A stretch of 64,000 bases of DNA from an uncultured Ruminococcus sp. (GCA_934359255.1 CAKRLG010000007.1:1-64000), one strand, 5' to 3'. Shown: positions 44,413 through 53,582, counted from the stretch's first letter. Made by a program: numbers and translations. Notes: a model not told the origin generated them from the sequence alone.

Positions 44413-45482
44413 ACGATGGTTCCTCCTCCTAACACATGTTCGCCCTGATATAATACGAGAGCCTGTCCCGGGGTTACTGCACGCACCGGAGTATCAAAAT
44501 GACATTCTATCAGATCCTCTCCGATCCGTTTCACTTTACAGGTATCCCCTCTGTGATTATAACGGATCTTACCAAGTGCTTCGATCTCTTCCGGAATATC
44601 TTCCACCGCCATAAAGTTCAGGCGGTTCGCCCGCACGGTGGTCGTAAACAGATCTTCGTTGCTTCCCAGAACCACTTCATTTGTCTCCGGACAGATCTTC
44701 TGTACAAATACCGGTTTTCCAAGAGCAATATTCAGTCCTTTTCTCTGTCCGATCGTGTAGCGCGTGATTCCTTTATGGCGTCCGAGCACTTTGCCGTCTT
44801 TGTCTACAAAATTACCTTCCGGCACTTTGCCCTGCCCGTAATCATCGATAAATCCCGCATAATCATTATCATCCACAAAACAGATCTCCTGAGAATCCTT
44901 TTTGTGTGCGGTCGGAAGTCCGATCTTTTCTGCCATGGCACGGATCTCATCCTTGGAGTACTCACCTACCGGCATCAGGGTCCGTTTTAACTGTTCCTGT
45001 GTCAGATTATACAGTGCATAGGTCTGATCTTTTGCCGCAGTCACAGAATTGCGGATCGCATATCTGCCGTTCGACAGCTGCTCGATTCTTGCATAATGTC
45101 CGGTGGCAATATAATCCGCACCGATGGCAATACTTCTTTGCAACAGAGATTCCCATTTTACATAGCGGTTGCAGGCGATACACGGATTCGGTGTGCGGCC
45201 GTGGAGATACTCGTCCACAAAATAATCCATGACATTTGCCTTGAATTCCTTTTTGAAATTCATAACATAATATGGAATATCCAGAATCTGCGCCACTCTT
45301 CTGGCATCATCAACGGCAGAAAGGCCGCAGCATCCCCCGTTTTCTTCCTGGATCAGCTCCGGCTCGTCCTGCCATATCTGCATGGTTACTCCGATCACAT
45401 CGTAACCCTGTTCTTTTAACAGCCAGGCTGCCACAGAGGAGTCAACTCCTCCGGACAGCCCTACAACTACCTTTTTTTTCAT
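44409..45482 (-). CDS. mnmA: tRNA-specific 2-thiouridylase MnmA
   Basis: A 357-residue enzyme that puts sulfur on U34 of tRNAs for Lys, Glu and Gln. The PP-loop SGGVDSS is at 10-16, and the catalytic cysteines are C101 (NPCIACNR) and C199 (SQEICFVDD). It uses persulfide sulfur from a cysteine desulfurase, which fits its coupling to iscS and iscU. Its ATG shares one base with the iscU stop (TAATG). In many Lachnospiraceae this gene order is kept, suggesting a functional unit. Confidence 0.97.
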   Translation of the reverse strand: MKKKVVVGLSGGVDSSVAAWLLKEQGYDVIGVTMQIWQDEPELIQEENGGCCGLSAVDDARRVAQILDIPYYVMNFKKEFKANVMDYFVDEYLHGRTPNPCIACNRYVKWESLLQRSIAIGADYIATGHYARIEQLSNGRYAIRNSVTAAKDQTYALYNLTQEQLKRTLMPVGEYSKDEIRAMAEKIGLPTAHKKDSQEICFVDDNDYAGFIDDYGQGKVPEGNFVDKDGKVLGRHKGITRYTIGQRKGLNIALGKPVFVQKICPETNEVVLGSNEDLFTTTVRANRLNFMAVEDIPEEIEALGKIRYNHRGDTCKVKRIGEDLIECHFDTPVRAVTPGQALVLYQGEHVLGGGTIV

Positions 45483-45922
45483 TAATATTCTTCCTCTTCG
45501 GTCTCACCTTCGCTGATATCGGACTTCGGTTTACTTAAACCTTCGATCTTGATATGATGTTTTTCAGCGTAATCCCACAATGCTGCGTGAATGGCTTCCT
45601 CAGCCAGCAGGGAACAGTGTACTTTTACCGGCGGAAGTCCGTCCAGTGCTTCCATAACCGCTTTATTAGTTACTTCCAATGCTTCCTGAATGGTTTTTCC
45701 TTTTACCAGTTCAGTGGCCATACTGCTGGTTGCAACAGCTGCACCGCAACCGAATGTTTTGAATTTGCAATCCTGAATGATGCCGTTATCATCGATATCC
45801 AGATACATTCTCATGATATCTCCACATTTTGCGTTACCAACAGTACCTACACCACTGGCATTTTCGATTTCTCCTACATTTCTCGGATGCTGAAAATGAT
45901 CCATTACTTTTTCACTATACAT
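45482..45922 (-). CDS. iscU: Iron-sulfur cluster scaffold IscU/NifU-like
   Basis: A 146-residue scaffold on which clusters are built from IscS sulfur. The three ligand cysteines are C33 (NAKCGD), C59 (FGCGA) and C103 (VHCSLLAEEA), with the conserved Asp in CGD. A short acidic C-terminal tail (GETEEEEY) is extra to the IscU core. It lies 42 bp after iscS. Clostridial genomes often label this nifU. No nitrogenase genes are nearby, so general cluster assembly is its role. Confidence 0.95.
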   Translation of the reverse strand: MYSEKVMDHFQHPRNVGEIENASGVGTVGNAKCGDIMRMYLDIDDNGIIQDCKFKTFGCGAAVATSSMATELVKGKTIQEALEVTNKAVMEALDGLPPVKVHCSLLAEEAIHAALWDYAEKHHIKIEGLSKPKSDISEGETEEEEY

Positions 45923-45964
45923 ATCTATATTTCCTCCGTATATTCATATGTTAATTTTTGTCTG

Positions 45965-47149
45965 TTATTTATTCTGTTTTTTCATAAAGTCTTCGTACAG
46001 CGGAGACATGCTTCTCAGACGCGCTACGATACCTTTGATCTGCTCAACCACAAAATCTGCATCTTCTTTTGTGGTTTCCTCACTCAGTGTCAGACGCAGG
46101 GAACCGTGTGCAATCTCATGAGGCAGCCCAATGGCCAGCAGTACATGGGAAGGATCCAGAGATCCGGAAGTACAGGCGGAACCACTGGATGCACAGATAC
46201 CTGCCATATCCAGCATGATCAGCAGAGATTCTCCCTCGATAAACTGGAAGCTGAAGTTTACGTTGTTCGGCAGACGCAGGGTTGGATGTCCGTTCAGTTT
46301 GCAGTACGGGATCTCTTCCTGAATCTTTTTGATCATATAATCTCTTACTTCGATTTCTTTTGCAGTACGTTCTTCCATGGTACGAAGTGCACGTTCTGCT
46401 GCCACACCATATCCTACGATACCCGGTACATTTTCTGTTCCGGCTCTTCTTTTTCTCTCCTGTGCACCACCGTGAACGAAGGAACGCAGTTTCAGCCCTT
46501 TACGGATATACAGACATCCGATACCTTTTGGTCCGTTGATTTTATGTCCGCTGGAGCTCAGCATATCGATATTGCACTCATCTACATTGATCGGAATCTG
46601 GCCAAATGCCTGTACGGCATCGGTATGGAATAAAATACCATGTTCTTTTGCAATAGCACCGATCTCTTTGATTGGCTGCAGAGTACCGATCTCATTGTTT
46701 GCTGCCATGACTGAGATCAGGATGGTCTCCGGCGTGATGGCTTTCTGCAGCTGATCCAGATCTACAACACCATTTTCATCTACATCGATGTAAGTGATCT
46801 TTGCGCCCTGTTTTTCCAGCCATTCGCAGGTATGCAGGATGGCATGGTGCTCGATTTTGGTAGTGATGATATGGTTTCCTTTTGATTTATATGCTTCGTA
46901 AGTAGCTTTCAGTGCCCAGTTATCGGACTCGGAACCGCCTGCAGTAAAGTAGATGTCATTCGGGTTTGCTCCGATGACAGATGCTACTTTTTCTCTTCCT
47001 TCTGTCACTGCTTTTTTGCTGATTCCTGCCAGTTCATATACGCTGGACGGATTGCCATAGTACTCTGTAAAATACGGGAGCATCGCCTCTACTACTTCCG
47101 GTGCAACTTTCGTGGTTGCCGCATTATCCAGATAAATAATTTTCTTCAT
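45965..47149 (-). CDS. iscS: Cysteine desulfurase
   Basis: A 394-residue class V PLP enzyme converting cysteine to alanine plus an enzyme persulfide. IYLDNAATTK opens the protein, the PLP-binding Lys lies in SSSGHKINGPKG (about residue 200), and the mobile catalytic Cys is in SSGSACTSGSLDPS (about 325). The frame continues to 47305 inside iscR, but AGGAGG before ATG 47149 and the family start fix the beginning. It is 14 bp from the iscR stop, and feeds iscU and mnmA directly downstream. Confidence 0.97.
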   Translation of the reverse strand: MKKIIYLDNAATTKVAPEVVEAMLPYFTEYYGNPSSVYELAGISKKAVTEGREKVASVIGANPNDIYFTAGGSESDNWALKATYEAYKSKGNHIITTKIEHHAILHTCEWLEKQGAKITYIDVDENGVVDLDQLQKAITPETILISVMAANNEIGTLQPIKEIGAIAKEHGILFHTDAVQAFGQIPINVDECNIDMLSSSGHKINGPKGIGCLYIRKGLKLRSFVHGGAQERKRRAGTENVPGIVGYGVAAERALRTMEERTAKEIEVRDYMIKKIQEEIPYCKLNGHPTLRLPNNVNFSFQFIEGESLLIMLDMAGICASSGSACTSGSLDPSHVLLAIGLPHEIAHGSLRLTLSEETTKEDADFVVEQIKGIVARLRSMSPLYEDFMKKQNK

Positions 47150-47163
47150 GATGATTTTGCCTC

Positions 47164-47628
47164 CTATCCCTGACAGCCTGCAGGCTGTACCTGTCCTTTT
47201 TCTTTCAGTTTTTTGCTCTCTTCCACCAACTGGTTGAGATACATGGTATCCACTGCATGGGTAATTCCCTCGTTGATGCGCTGCCATACATATCGTGTCA
47301 CACACAAATCTGCATTTTCACAGCCACCGTTTCCTTCGTCGCCATTTGCCGGACAGGTTACTGCCCGCAGATCTCCTTCCAGTGCACGAAGGATATCTCC
47401 AACCGAGATACCGATTGCCGGTCTTGCCAGCTGGTACCCTCCGTTGGCTCCCCGGATGCTTTTCACCAGTCCTTCCTTTTTCAGACTGGCCATCAACTGT
47501 TCAAGATAACGCTCGGAGATATTCTGCCGATCCGCTATACTCTGTATAGATACCGGTTCTTTTTCACTATATACAGCCAGATCGATCATCGCTCGGAGAC
47601 CGTATCTGCCCTTCGTTGATAATTTCAT
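47164..47628 (-). CDS. iscR: Rrf2-family Fe-S cluster regulator IscR
   Basis: A 154-residue Rrf2 repressor. The winged HTH spans about 1-65 (MKLSTKGRYGLRAMIDLA and ISERYLEQLMASLKKEGLV). Cluster ligands are C92, C103 and C109, with an unusually Gly/Asn/Asp-rich 10-residue loop between the first two. When holding a [2Fe-2S] cluster it should repress its own operon. A probable operator (47666-47690) lies between the promoter and this gene. Confidence 0.94.
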   Translation of the reverse strand: MKLSTKGRYGLRAMIDLAVYSEKEPVSIQSIADRQNISERYLEQLMASLKKEGLVKSIRGANGGYQLARPAIGISVGDILRALEGDLRAVTCPANGDEGNGGCENADLCVTRYVWQRINEGITHAVDTMYLNQLVEESKKLKEKGQVQPAGCQG

Positions 47629-47665
47629 GTTGCCTCCCTTCCGGAAGTTTCCTTTGGTCTTTCAG

Positions 47666-47690
47666 ATTCCCTAGTAATCTACTGGGATAT
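47666..47690. promoter_or_regulatory. Probable IscR operator
   Basis: A near-palindrome, ATTCCCTAGTA on the left and TACTGGGATAT on the right around a short centre. It lies about 12-35 bp downstream of the -10 of the iscR promoter, where bound protein would block transcription. The assignment to IscR is by position and symmetry. Confidence 0.6.
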
Positions 47691-47701
47691 GACCCTTTGT
47701 C

Positions 47702-47730
47702 AATATAACACGACTCCCTGGTTCTGTCAA
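47702..47730 (-). promoter_or_regulatory. Strong sigma-A promoter of the isc-mnmA operon
   Basis: Minus strand consensus TTGACA (47725-47730), 17-bp spacer, TATATT (47702-47707). A weaker divergent pair (TTCTGT, 17 bp, TATATT) on the plus strand could serve the gene at 47774. Confidence 0.85.
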
Positions 47731-47773
47731 GGCTGGCAGCCTCATATATTAAAAAAAAGCCCCGGAGCTTGTT

Positions 47774-49285
47774 ATGTTTTCTTCTGCGAAGCATCCTGTC
47801 CTCACCGGTACTGCCATTCTCACCTGTGCAGGCATCTTGAGCCGTCTGATCGGCTTCTTTTATAGGATATTCCTTTCCCGCACCATTGGTGCACAGGGTC
47901 TGGGAATCTACCAGATGATTTTCCCGGTCTATGCCTTCTGCCTGTCCGGCGTCGCCGCCGGGATCCAGAGTGCCTTGTCACGCTGCTGCGCCGCCGCATT
48001 ATCCCAGGGAAATCCGAGAAAAGGATGGGCTTTTTTCTTAAGCGGCACCACGCTCTCTGTGGGACTTTCTTTGATTGTATCTTTTTTTCTGCACACCCAT
48101 GCTTCCTGGATCAGCCTTCATATTTTACAGGAAATCCGCTGCTGTAAGCTTCTGCAGCTGCTGGCCTTCAGCCTGCCTCTCTGTTCCGTACACACCTGCA
48201 TCCACGCCTGGTACTTTTCCATCCGCCGCACCACGGTTCCTGCTGTATCACAACTGCTGGAACAGTTTGCCCGGGTGGGTGCTTCTTATATCATCTATCT
48301 GATTTTTCTGGAACATAGTCGTACCCCAACACCGGTTCTTGCCGTTGGCGGTATGCTCTTCGGAGAGCTGGTGGCATGCATTTTCTGCATCGTCTGCCTT
48401 GCTTTTCAGAAACCTTCCCACAAAGGTAACTCCGATTTTCGCATCCGCTCCTGTCTTTCGGAAATTCTTACATTATCCGTCCCACTCACCCTGAACCGGA
48501 TGCTTGTCAATCTTCTCCAGAGCACCGAAGCCATCCTGATTCCCGGAAAGCTGGAAGCATCCGGACTTTCCAACCCACAGTCCCTCAGCCTTTATGGCGC
48601 ACTGACCGGTATGGCACTACCGTTTATCCTGTTTCCCTCTGCGATTACTTCCGCCCTCTCCACCATGCTCCTCCCCACCATCGCCGGCCAACAGGCCGCC
48701 GGAAAAGAGAGCGCAATTATCCGTGCTACCGAACGGACCATACAGTATTGCCTGTGGCTTGGCTTTCTATCCGGGGGAATCTTCTTCTTTTTCGGAAAAG
48801 AACTGGCAAACCTCTTTTACCAAAACCAGGATGCCGGCATCTTTTTACAGATCCTGTCCTTCCTCTGTCCGTTCCTCTATCTCACCGCCACTCTGACCGG
48901 GATCCTGAACGGCCTGGGACACACCGTCCAATGTCTGCTCCAAAGCCTCGCCGGTCTTGGAATCCGGATTCTCTTTGTAACCTTCGCAATCCCCCACATG
49001 GGAATCCGTGGCTACCTCTTCGGACTGCTTTTAAGCCAGCTTATCATTACGGGATTAAATCTGATCTTTTTACATAAGAGTGTAAAATTTCGATTTCCGG
49101 CAGTAAAATGGATTGTCCTGCCCTGTTGTGGAATGCTCCTTGGATGTGGATGCGGTCTGTTTACCTACCGCATATTATGTGAAATAAAGACATGGAGATA
49201 TATCGCACTGTTTGGAGGTGTTCTTGTCACAGGAGGAATATTTTTACTGATGATGAAATTTTGCAGCCAAAAAACTCCACACTAA
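47774..49285 (+). CDS. SpoVB/MurJ-type lipid-linked polysaccharide flippase
   Basis: A 503-residue MOP/MATE-superfamily membrane protein with about 14 helices. The start (TGTAILTCAGILSRLIGFFY, then RIFLSRTIGAQGLGIYQMIF) is characteristic of SpoVB/YtgP/MurJ-like lipid II or polysaccharide flippases of Firmicutes. It could act in spore cortex or wall precursor export. Which lipid it moves is not decidable from sequence. It is divergent from iscR, with a GGAG 7 nt before the ATG, and no other wall gene adjoins it. Confidence 0.88.
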   Translation: MFSSAKHPVLTGTAILTCAGILSRLIGFFYRIFLSRTIGAQGLGIYQMIFPVYAFCLSGVAAGIQSALSRCCAAALSQGNPRKGWAFFLSGTTLSVGLSLIVSFFLHTHASWISLHILQEIRCCKLLQLLAFSLPLCSVHTCIHAWYFSIRRTTVPAVSQLLEQFARVGASYIIYLIFLEHSRTPTPVLAVGGMLFGELVACIFCIVCLAFQKPSHKGNSDFRIRSCLSEILTLSVPLTLNRMLVNLLQSTEAILIPGKLEASGLSNPQSLSLYGALTGMALPFILFPSAITSALSTMLLPTIAGQQAAGKESAIIRATERTIQYCLWLGFLSGGIFFFFGKELANLFYQNQDAGIFLQILSFLCPFLYLTATLTGILNGLGHTVQCLLQSLAGLGIRILFVTFAIPHMGIRGYLFGLLLSQLIITGLNLIFLHKSVKFRFPAVKWIVLPCCGMLLGCGCGLFTYRILCEIKTWRYIALFGGVLVTGGIFLLMMKFCSQKTPH

Positions 49286-49508
49286 CCATGTTTATCTTTC
49301 ATATCAGAAAACAGTTCTTTTATAGCACACAAACTTTTCAGATTTACTCTGCACTTTTTATACCATTCGTGAGCGACTTTTCATTCACCTCTAAAAACAC
49401 ATAAACAATGTTCTCAACAATAAAAATAACAATTTTGGATTCACTGCGTCCAAAATTATTAAAATCACTTCATAAAACCAAACAAACCTAACGCCGTTTG
49501 CCAAAACC
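49286..49508. other. Non-coding spacer after the flippase gene
   Basis: AT-rich, no supported ORF. It holds a 9-bp hairpin AATTTTGGA (49431-49439)/TCCAAAATT (49449-49457) with A/T tracts around it, a plausible weak terminator for the flippase gene or for aroF read-through. Confidence 0.5.
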
Positions 49509-49690
49509 AGTGGCTGGCTTGCGATCCATGGGTGGACAACACTTTTTGGGCGTTTAGGGCAAGCTTTGAAATCCAGCACTTACGTAGACTTTGGCGCTGG
49601 TCAGCTGACCAGCGTCAATTAGTCGAAGTTAGTGATTAGTTCAAAGTTGCCCTGCCCAAGTTGTCCACCCATGGATCGCAAGCCAGCCAC
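49509..49690. repeat. 182-bp long palindromic element
   Basis: The outer 31 bp on each side (49509-49539 and 49660-49690) are perfect inverted repeats (GTGGCTGGCTTGCGATCCAT... on the left). They are followed inward by imperfect arms (TTGGGC...GGGCAAGCTTTGAA against TTCAAAGTTGCCCTGCCCAA) and a perfect 20-bp central palindrome CGCTGGTCAGCTGACCAGCG. The whole can fold into one long hairpin. A partial relative sits at 1-90, sharing the right inner arm and the trailing CGTCCCCTT. It lies between the ends of two convergent genes. It resembles a miniature inverted-repeat element, with no encoded protein. Confidence 0.8.
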
Positions 49691-49728
49691 GTCCCCTTAG
49701 CCAATAACTTTTAATTTCTCTATCTTAC

Positions 49729-50763
49729 TTAACAAAGCTCCGCAATCGTATGCAGCAACTCTCTCGAATCCTCCCAGCCCAGGCAAGGATCCGTAATCGA
49801 TTTTCCGTACACATGATTCTCGCATCCGATCTTCTGACTACCCTCAACCAGATAACTCTCGATCATCACGCCCTTCACCAGTTTCTTAATATCCCCGGAA
49901 ACATTTCTACTGTGAAGCACTTCTTTCACAATACGGATCTGCTCCTTGAACTGTTTATTAGAATTCGAGTGATTTGCATCCACGATCGTCGCCGGATTCT
50001 TCAGATCTCTTTCATTATATTTTTCCAGCAGGAGCTGCAGATCTTCATAATGATAATTCGGAATCGCATTACCATGTTTATTCACTGCTCCGCGAAGAAT
50101 TGTATGAGCCAGCGGATTGCCGTCCGTCTCAGCTTCCCAGTTTCTGTAAATAAAGTTCTGTTTGATCTGTGCTGCCACAACAGAATTCAGCATCACAGAC
50201 AGATCCCCACTGGTTGGATTTTTCATACCCACCGGAATATCCATGCCGCTTGCTACCATACGATGCTGCTGATTTTCCACAGAACGTGCTCCGATAGCAA
50301 CATAAGAAAGAATATCATCCAGATATCTCCAGGTTTCCGGATACAACATTTCGTCGGCTGCTGTCAGTCCTGATTCCTCGATGGCACGCATATGCATCTT
50401 ACGGATAGCGATCAGACCATGCAGCAGATCCGGTTTCTTCTCCGGATCCGGCTGATGAAGAATCCCCTTGTAACCCTCTCCGGTTGTTCTCGGTTTGTTT
50501 GTATAGATTCTCGGAACCAGGATCAACTTATCTGCCACTTCTTCCTGTACTCTGGACAGACGGCTGATATATTCACAAACTGCCTCTTCGTTATCTGCGG
50601 AACATGGTCCGATGATAACCAGAAACTTATCAGACTCTCCGGTAAATACTTTTCGGATCATCTCATCTCTTTCCGCTTTGATCTGTGCCACCTTCTGTGT
50701 CACCGGATAATCAGCTTTGATCTCCGTCGGTGTTGGCAGTTTTTTCAACAGTTGAATACTCAT
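49729..50763 (-). CDS. 3-deoxy-7-phosphoheptulonate synthase (class I, AroF/G/H type)
   Basis: A 344-residue DAHP synthase joining phosphoenolpyruvate and erythrose 4-phosphate, the first step to aromatic amino acids. Class I segments: LVIIGPCSADNEEAV (metal Cys), VPRIYTNKPRTTGEGYKG (PEP site), GARSVENQQHRMVASG, VGMKNPTSGD and VDANHSNSNKQ (metal His). The length and sequence match the E. coli-like feedback-regulated subgroup, including the N-terminal extension that binds an aromatic amino acid, so inhibition by Phe, Tyr or Trp is expected but which is unclear. The start at 50763 follows GAGGAGAG. It is 16 bp after xerD. Confidence 0.95.
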   Translation of the reverse strand: MSIQLLKKLPTPTEIKADYPVTQKVAQIKAERDEMIRKVFTGESDKFLVIIGPCSADNEEAVCEYISRLSRVQEEVADKLILVPRIYTNKPRTTGEGYKGILHQPDPEKKPDLLHGLIAIRKMHMRAIEESGLTAADEMLYPETWRYLDDILSYVAIGARSVENQQHRMVASGMDIPVGMKNPTSGDLSVMLNSVVAAQIKQNFIYRNWEAETDGNPLAHTILRGAVNKHGNAIPNYHYEDLQLLLEKYNERDLKNPATIVDANHSNSNKQFKEQIRIVKEVLHSRNVSGDIKKLVKGVMIESYLVEGSQKIGCENHVYGKSITDPCLGWEDSRELLHTIAELC

Positions 50764-50779
50764 AATAATTTCTCTCCTC

Positions 50780-51667
50780 TTATTTCCTCGGGTGTGCTTT
50801 GGTATAAACATCCCTGATTTTATACACATTCATATTCAGATACATCTGTGTTGTCGATATATCCGAATGTCCCAGCATCTCCTGCACACTTTTTAAGTCT
50901 GCTCCGTTCTGAATCAGATGTGCAGCAAACGAATGACGCAGAGTATGCGGCGTAATGTCTTTCTCAATCCCGGCTGTCTGTGCATAGTGTTTCAGCACTT
51001 TCCAGAATCCCTGTCTGCTCATTGGTTTCCCCGAACAGTTTGTAAAAAGCACTTCGCTCTCCTGTTCCTTCAGGAATCCGTTCCGCACTGTATGCATATA
51101 TTGCTGTAATGCCTTTTTTGCCTGGCTTCCAAAAGGGATCACCCGCTCACTGTCCGTATCCCGACAGTTAATATATCCCATCGCCAGATTCACATCCGAC
51201 ATTTCCAGATGGATCAATTCACTGACCCGGATTCCGGTGGCATATAACAGTTCCAGCATTGCCCGATCCCGCAATCCTTTCGGCGTCCTGTCTGACGGCT
51301 GCCGAAGAAGCAGATCCACTTCCTCCACAGTCAAAATCTCCGGCATCTTTTTTTCCACCTTGGGCGGGCGCAGATGATCTGCCGGATTATTGTCTATGAG
51401 ATGCTCCTGATACAGATACTGAAAAAACGCACGCATGGAAGCTACGCTTCTCGATACTGTAGACGCAGCAAAATGATTCTTTTCCAGATACAACATATAA
51501 GAATTCAGACTGGTTTCCGTGATATCCTGTACCCGGGTAATCTGATGTGCTTCCTGAAAATACTGCATCATTTTCTTCAGATCTCTCTCATAGGACACCA
51601 CCGTATTGCCGGACATTCTTTTTATATTATGTAAATAAGATATAAATATTTTTATCTCTGTTTCCAT
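50780..51667 (-). CDS. xerD: Tyrosine recombinase XerD
   Basis: A 295-residue tyrosine recombinase acting at dif to resolve chromosome dimers. The SAM-like N-terminal core-binding domain (about 1-90) is followed by the catalytic domain with Arg in ATGIRVSEL, the His-x-x-Arg of PHTLRHSFAAHL, His of LGHSDIST and the nucleophile Tyr of TQMYLNM. The frame is open to 51712 with two further ATGs. ATG 51667 has the better ribosome site (CGGGAAAA), but the evidence is modest. No prophage genes surround it, so it is the housekeeping recombinase. The gene pair with spoIIM recurs in spore formers. Confidence 0.9.
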   Translation of the reverse strand: METEIKIFISYLHNIKRMSGNTVVSYERDLKKMMQYFQEAHQITRVQDITETSLNSYMLYLEKNHFAASTVSRSVASMRAFFQYLYQEHLIDNNPADHLRPPKVEKKMPEILTVEEVDLLLRQPSDRTPKGLRDRAMLELLYATGIRVSELIHLEMSDVNLAMGYINCRDTDSERVIPFGSQAKKALQQYMHTVRNGFLKEQESEVLFTNCSGKPMSRQGFWKVLKHYAQTAGIEKDITPHTLRHSFAAHLIQNGADLKSVQEMLGHSDISTTQMYLNMNVYKIRDVYTKAHPRK

Positions 51668-51867
51668 ATTTTCCCGTGTCCTCATTGTATAATGATAAGG
51701 CAAAAACCTCACCTGTTTTTGCCGTGTAAATTTATTATAACTGTGTTTTTTCAGAAAAGCAAACCCTTATTTTCCCGATTCTTCTCTACATTTCCCAATT
51801 TTCGCCCAAAACTACAACATATCGAAACCTTGAATCTTATGTCTACCATATCTTGTAAAATATTTTC

Positions 51868-52455
51868 TCAGCACAATTGTCCCAGAATCCATCTCATCCA
51901 TACCGGATTTATATATGCCTCAAAAACAACACCCGCAAGACACAGAATCATTGCTATCAGACCGGTCAGAAAATAGATTCTTATTATTTTTGCCGGTTTC
52001 TTCCAGATATTTCCCCCTTCTTTATAAATTTTTGTCATCAACAGTGCAACTGCAGGAAAATACACAAAAAACTGCGGAAATAAAGAACCTGCAAAAATCC
52101 GAAATCCCTCCAGTCCAAGTTCCAGAATCAAAAGACTGCCCACCGCACCTGCAAGAAATCCCATCCAGGCTGCCGCTGCCACCACAATAAAGTGCGCGGC
52201 ACCTGTTAGTCCTGTCAACATAAAAAACAGAACTGCAAACATTCTGTTTTCCAGAAGATAACAGAAATATTCTGTTGATTTTCCTTCTTCCTTTTTGATC
52301 TGCGTCAGTGCGTACAGTTCTAATATCTGATTTTGTCCGTTCCGGCACGGATACGCAAGATTAGCAAACAGGATCCCGCCTGCCATTCCAAGAGCAAAAC
52401 ATCCGGCAAGGAATCCCAGCACTATCCACATCTCCCGCTCCCAGATTTTTTTCAT
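51868..52455 (-). CDS. spoIIM: Stage II sporulation protein M family membrane protein
   Basis: A 195-residue membrane protein with about five helices and the SpoIIM family patterns: FAGSLFPQFFVYFPAVALL in the middle and LAGVVFEAYINPVW near the end. In Bacillus, SpoIIM works with SpoIID and SpoIIP in septal peptidoglycan thinning and engulfment. Here it lies 200 bp upstream of xerD, as in other endospore-forming Firmicutes. AGGAGG precedes the ATG. It supports a spore-forming ancestry, though spoIIM alone does not prove sporulation. Confidence 0.85.
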   Translation of the reverse strand: MKKIWEREMWIVLGFLAGCFALGMAGGILFANLAYPCRNGQNQILELYALTQIKKEEGKSTEYFCYLLENRMFAVLFFMLTGLTGAAHFIVVAAAAWMGFLAGAVGSLLILELGLEGFRIFAGSLFPQFFVYFPAVALLMTKIYKEGGNIWKKPAKIIRIYFLTGLIAMILCLAGVVFEAYINPVWMRWILGQLC

Positions 52456-52596
52456 TTTTTACCCCTCCTATGTATCCTATGATAGAAAAGACCCGTTTAG
52501 TATGGTAAGATAAAAGTATCGTAACTGTTCAGTTCTTAGTGGAATACTATCTTCTGGATAATTACCAAATATATTTACCAACAGGAGGAACTTTAT

Positions 52597-53529
52597 ATGA
52601 ATCAGACATCTCAGCAACCGGGTCTGAAAGAAAAGCAGTCCCACGGTACACGCCTGTTTCCCTGTGCTTATTATCATTTTTGCAATCCCAATCACCGTCT
52701 TCGTGTCCGCCATCACTGGCATGAGGAGATTGAAATCATTTATCTTCAGCACGGTTCTTTTAAACTGGATATCAATATGGAACCTTACGGAACTGACCGG
52801 GAATGTTTTTTATTTCTTAACAGCGGAGAACTTCATTCTCTGCGTTCCCTGAGTATGGAATTTGATGAACAGGCAGTTGTTTTCTCACCTTCTATGCTCC
52901 TTTTCCAGGATTATGACTCGATCGATGAATCCATTTTACTTCCATTGACACAGAATAAGCTGACATTCCCCCGTTTTCTCGATCAGACCAGTCCTTTTTT
53001 TCCCGCCTTCCGAAGCTGTTATCAACAGATCAGTCATATTTTTTCACGGAGCAAAGAGTCTCTGATCGCCGGCGAACAGATTCTTACGGATGATGTCATC
53101 TCTCAGCTGCAGATCAAGGCAGGGATACTCCAGCTCATCGGGATTCTCATGGAAGCCGGTTTGATGTGCCAGTCGCCCAGAACAGAAAGCCAGAAAATTA
53201 CAGCCATCAAAACCGTGCTTTCTTATATCACGGATCATTACCATGAAAAACTGTATGTGCAGGATCTGGCTGCCCAGGTAAATATGAACGAGCAGTATTT
53301 CTGCCGCTTTTTCAAACGTTCTATTGGAAAAACTCCCATCGATTATATTAACGATTACCGTTTGAATAAGGTCATCCGGCTATTAGAGACAGGCGATGCC
53401 CCGGTGACAGAGGTCAGTCTGGAATGTGGATTCAATAATATGGGGAATTTTCAGCGGCTTTTCAAGCGAAAAACCGGAATCACCCCTCTGCAATATCGGA
53501 AATTATATCTTTCTAAAAAGTCAGAATAA
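52597..53529 (+). CDS. AraC-family transcription regulator
   Basis: A 310-residue regulator. Its cupin-type sensor domain spans about 20-150 (HHWHEEIEIIYLQHGSFKLDI and FLFLNSGELHSL). The double HTH spans about 205-305 (LYVQDLAAQVNMNEQYFCRF, and FNNMGNFQRLFKRKTGITPL). It has the same family layout as the protein at 28267 but differs in sequence. A GGAGG ribosome site is present. It lies 97 bp upstream of the GH13 gene in the same direction, so it likely controls alpha-glucoside use. Confidence 0.9.
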   Translation: MNQTSQQPGLKEKQSHGTRLFPCAYYHFCNPNHRLRVRHHWHEEIEIIYLQHGSFKLDINMEPYGTDRECFLFLNSGELHSLRSLSMEFDEQAVVFSPSMLLFQDYDSIDESILLPLTQNKLTFPRFLDQTSPFFPAFRSCYQQISHIFSRSKESLIAGEQILTDDVISQLQIKAGILQLIGILMEAGLMCQSPRTESQKITAIKTVLSYITDHYHEKLYVQDLAAQVNMNEQYFCRFFKRSIGKTPIDYINDYRLNKVIRLLETGDAPVTEVSLECGFNNMGNFQRLFKRKTGITPLQYRKLYLSKKSE

Positions 53530-53552
53530 TATACTTTTTAATCAATTTTTCG

Positions 53553-53582
53553 TTGGTTTTTTCCCTCAGTATTGTCTATAAT
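53553..53582 (+). promoter_or_regulatory. Promoter of the GH13 alpha-glucosidase gene
   Basis: TTGGTT (53553-53558), 18-bp spacer, consensus TATAAT (53577-53582), 44 bp before the ATG. The weak -35 fits dependence on the neighbouring AraC activator. Confidence 0.6.

Noticed and set aside
50780..51667. Integrase of a mobile element
   Set aside because: The recombinase has XerD length and motifs and lies between housekeeping genes aroF-type and spoIIM, without attachment sites or phage genes.
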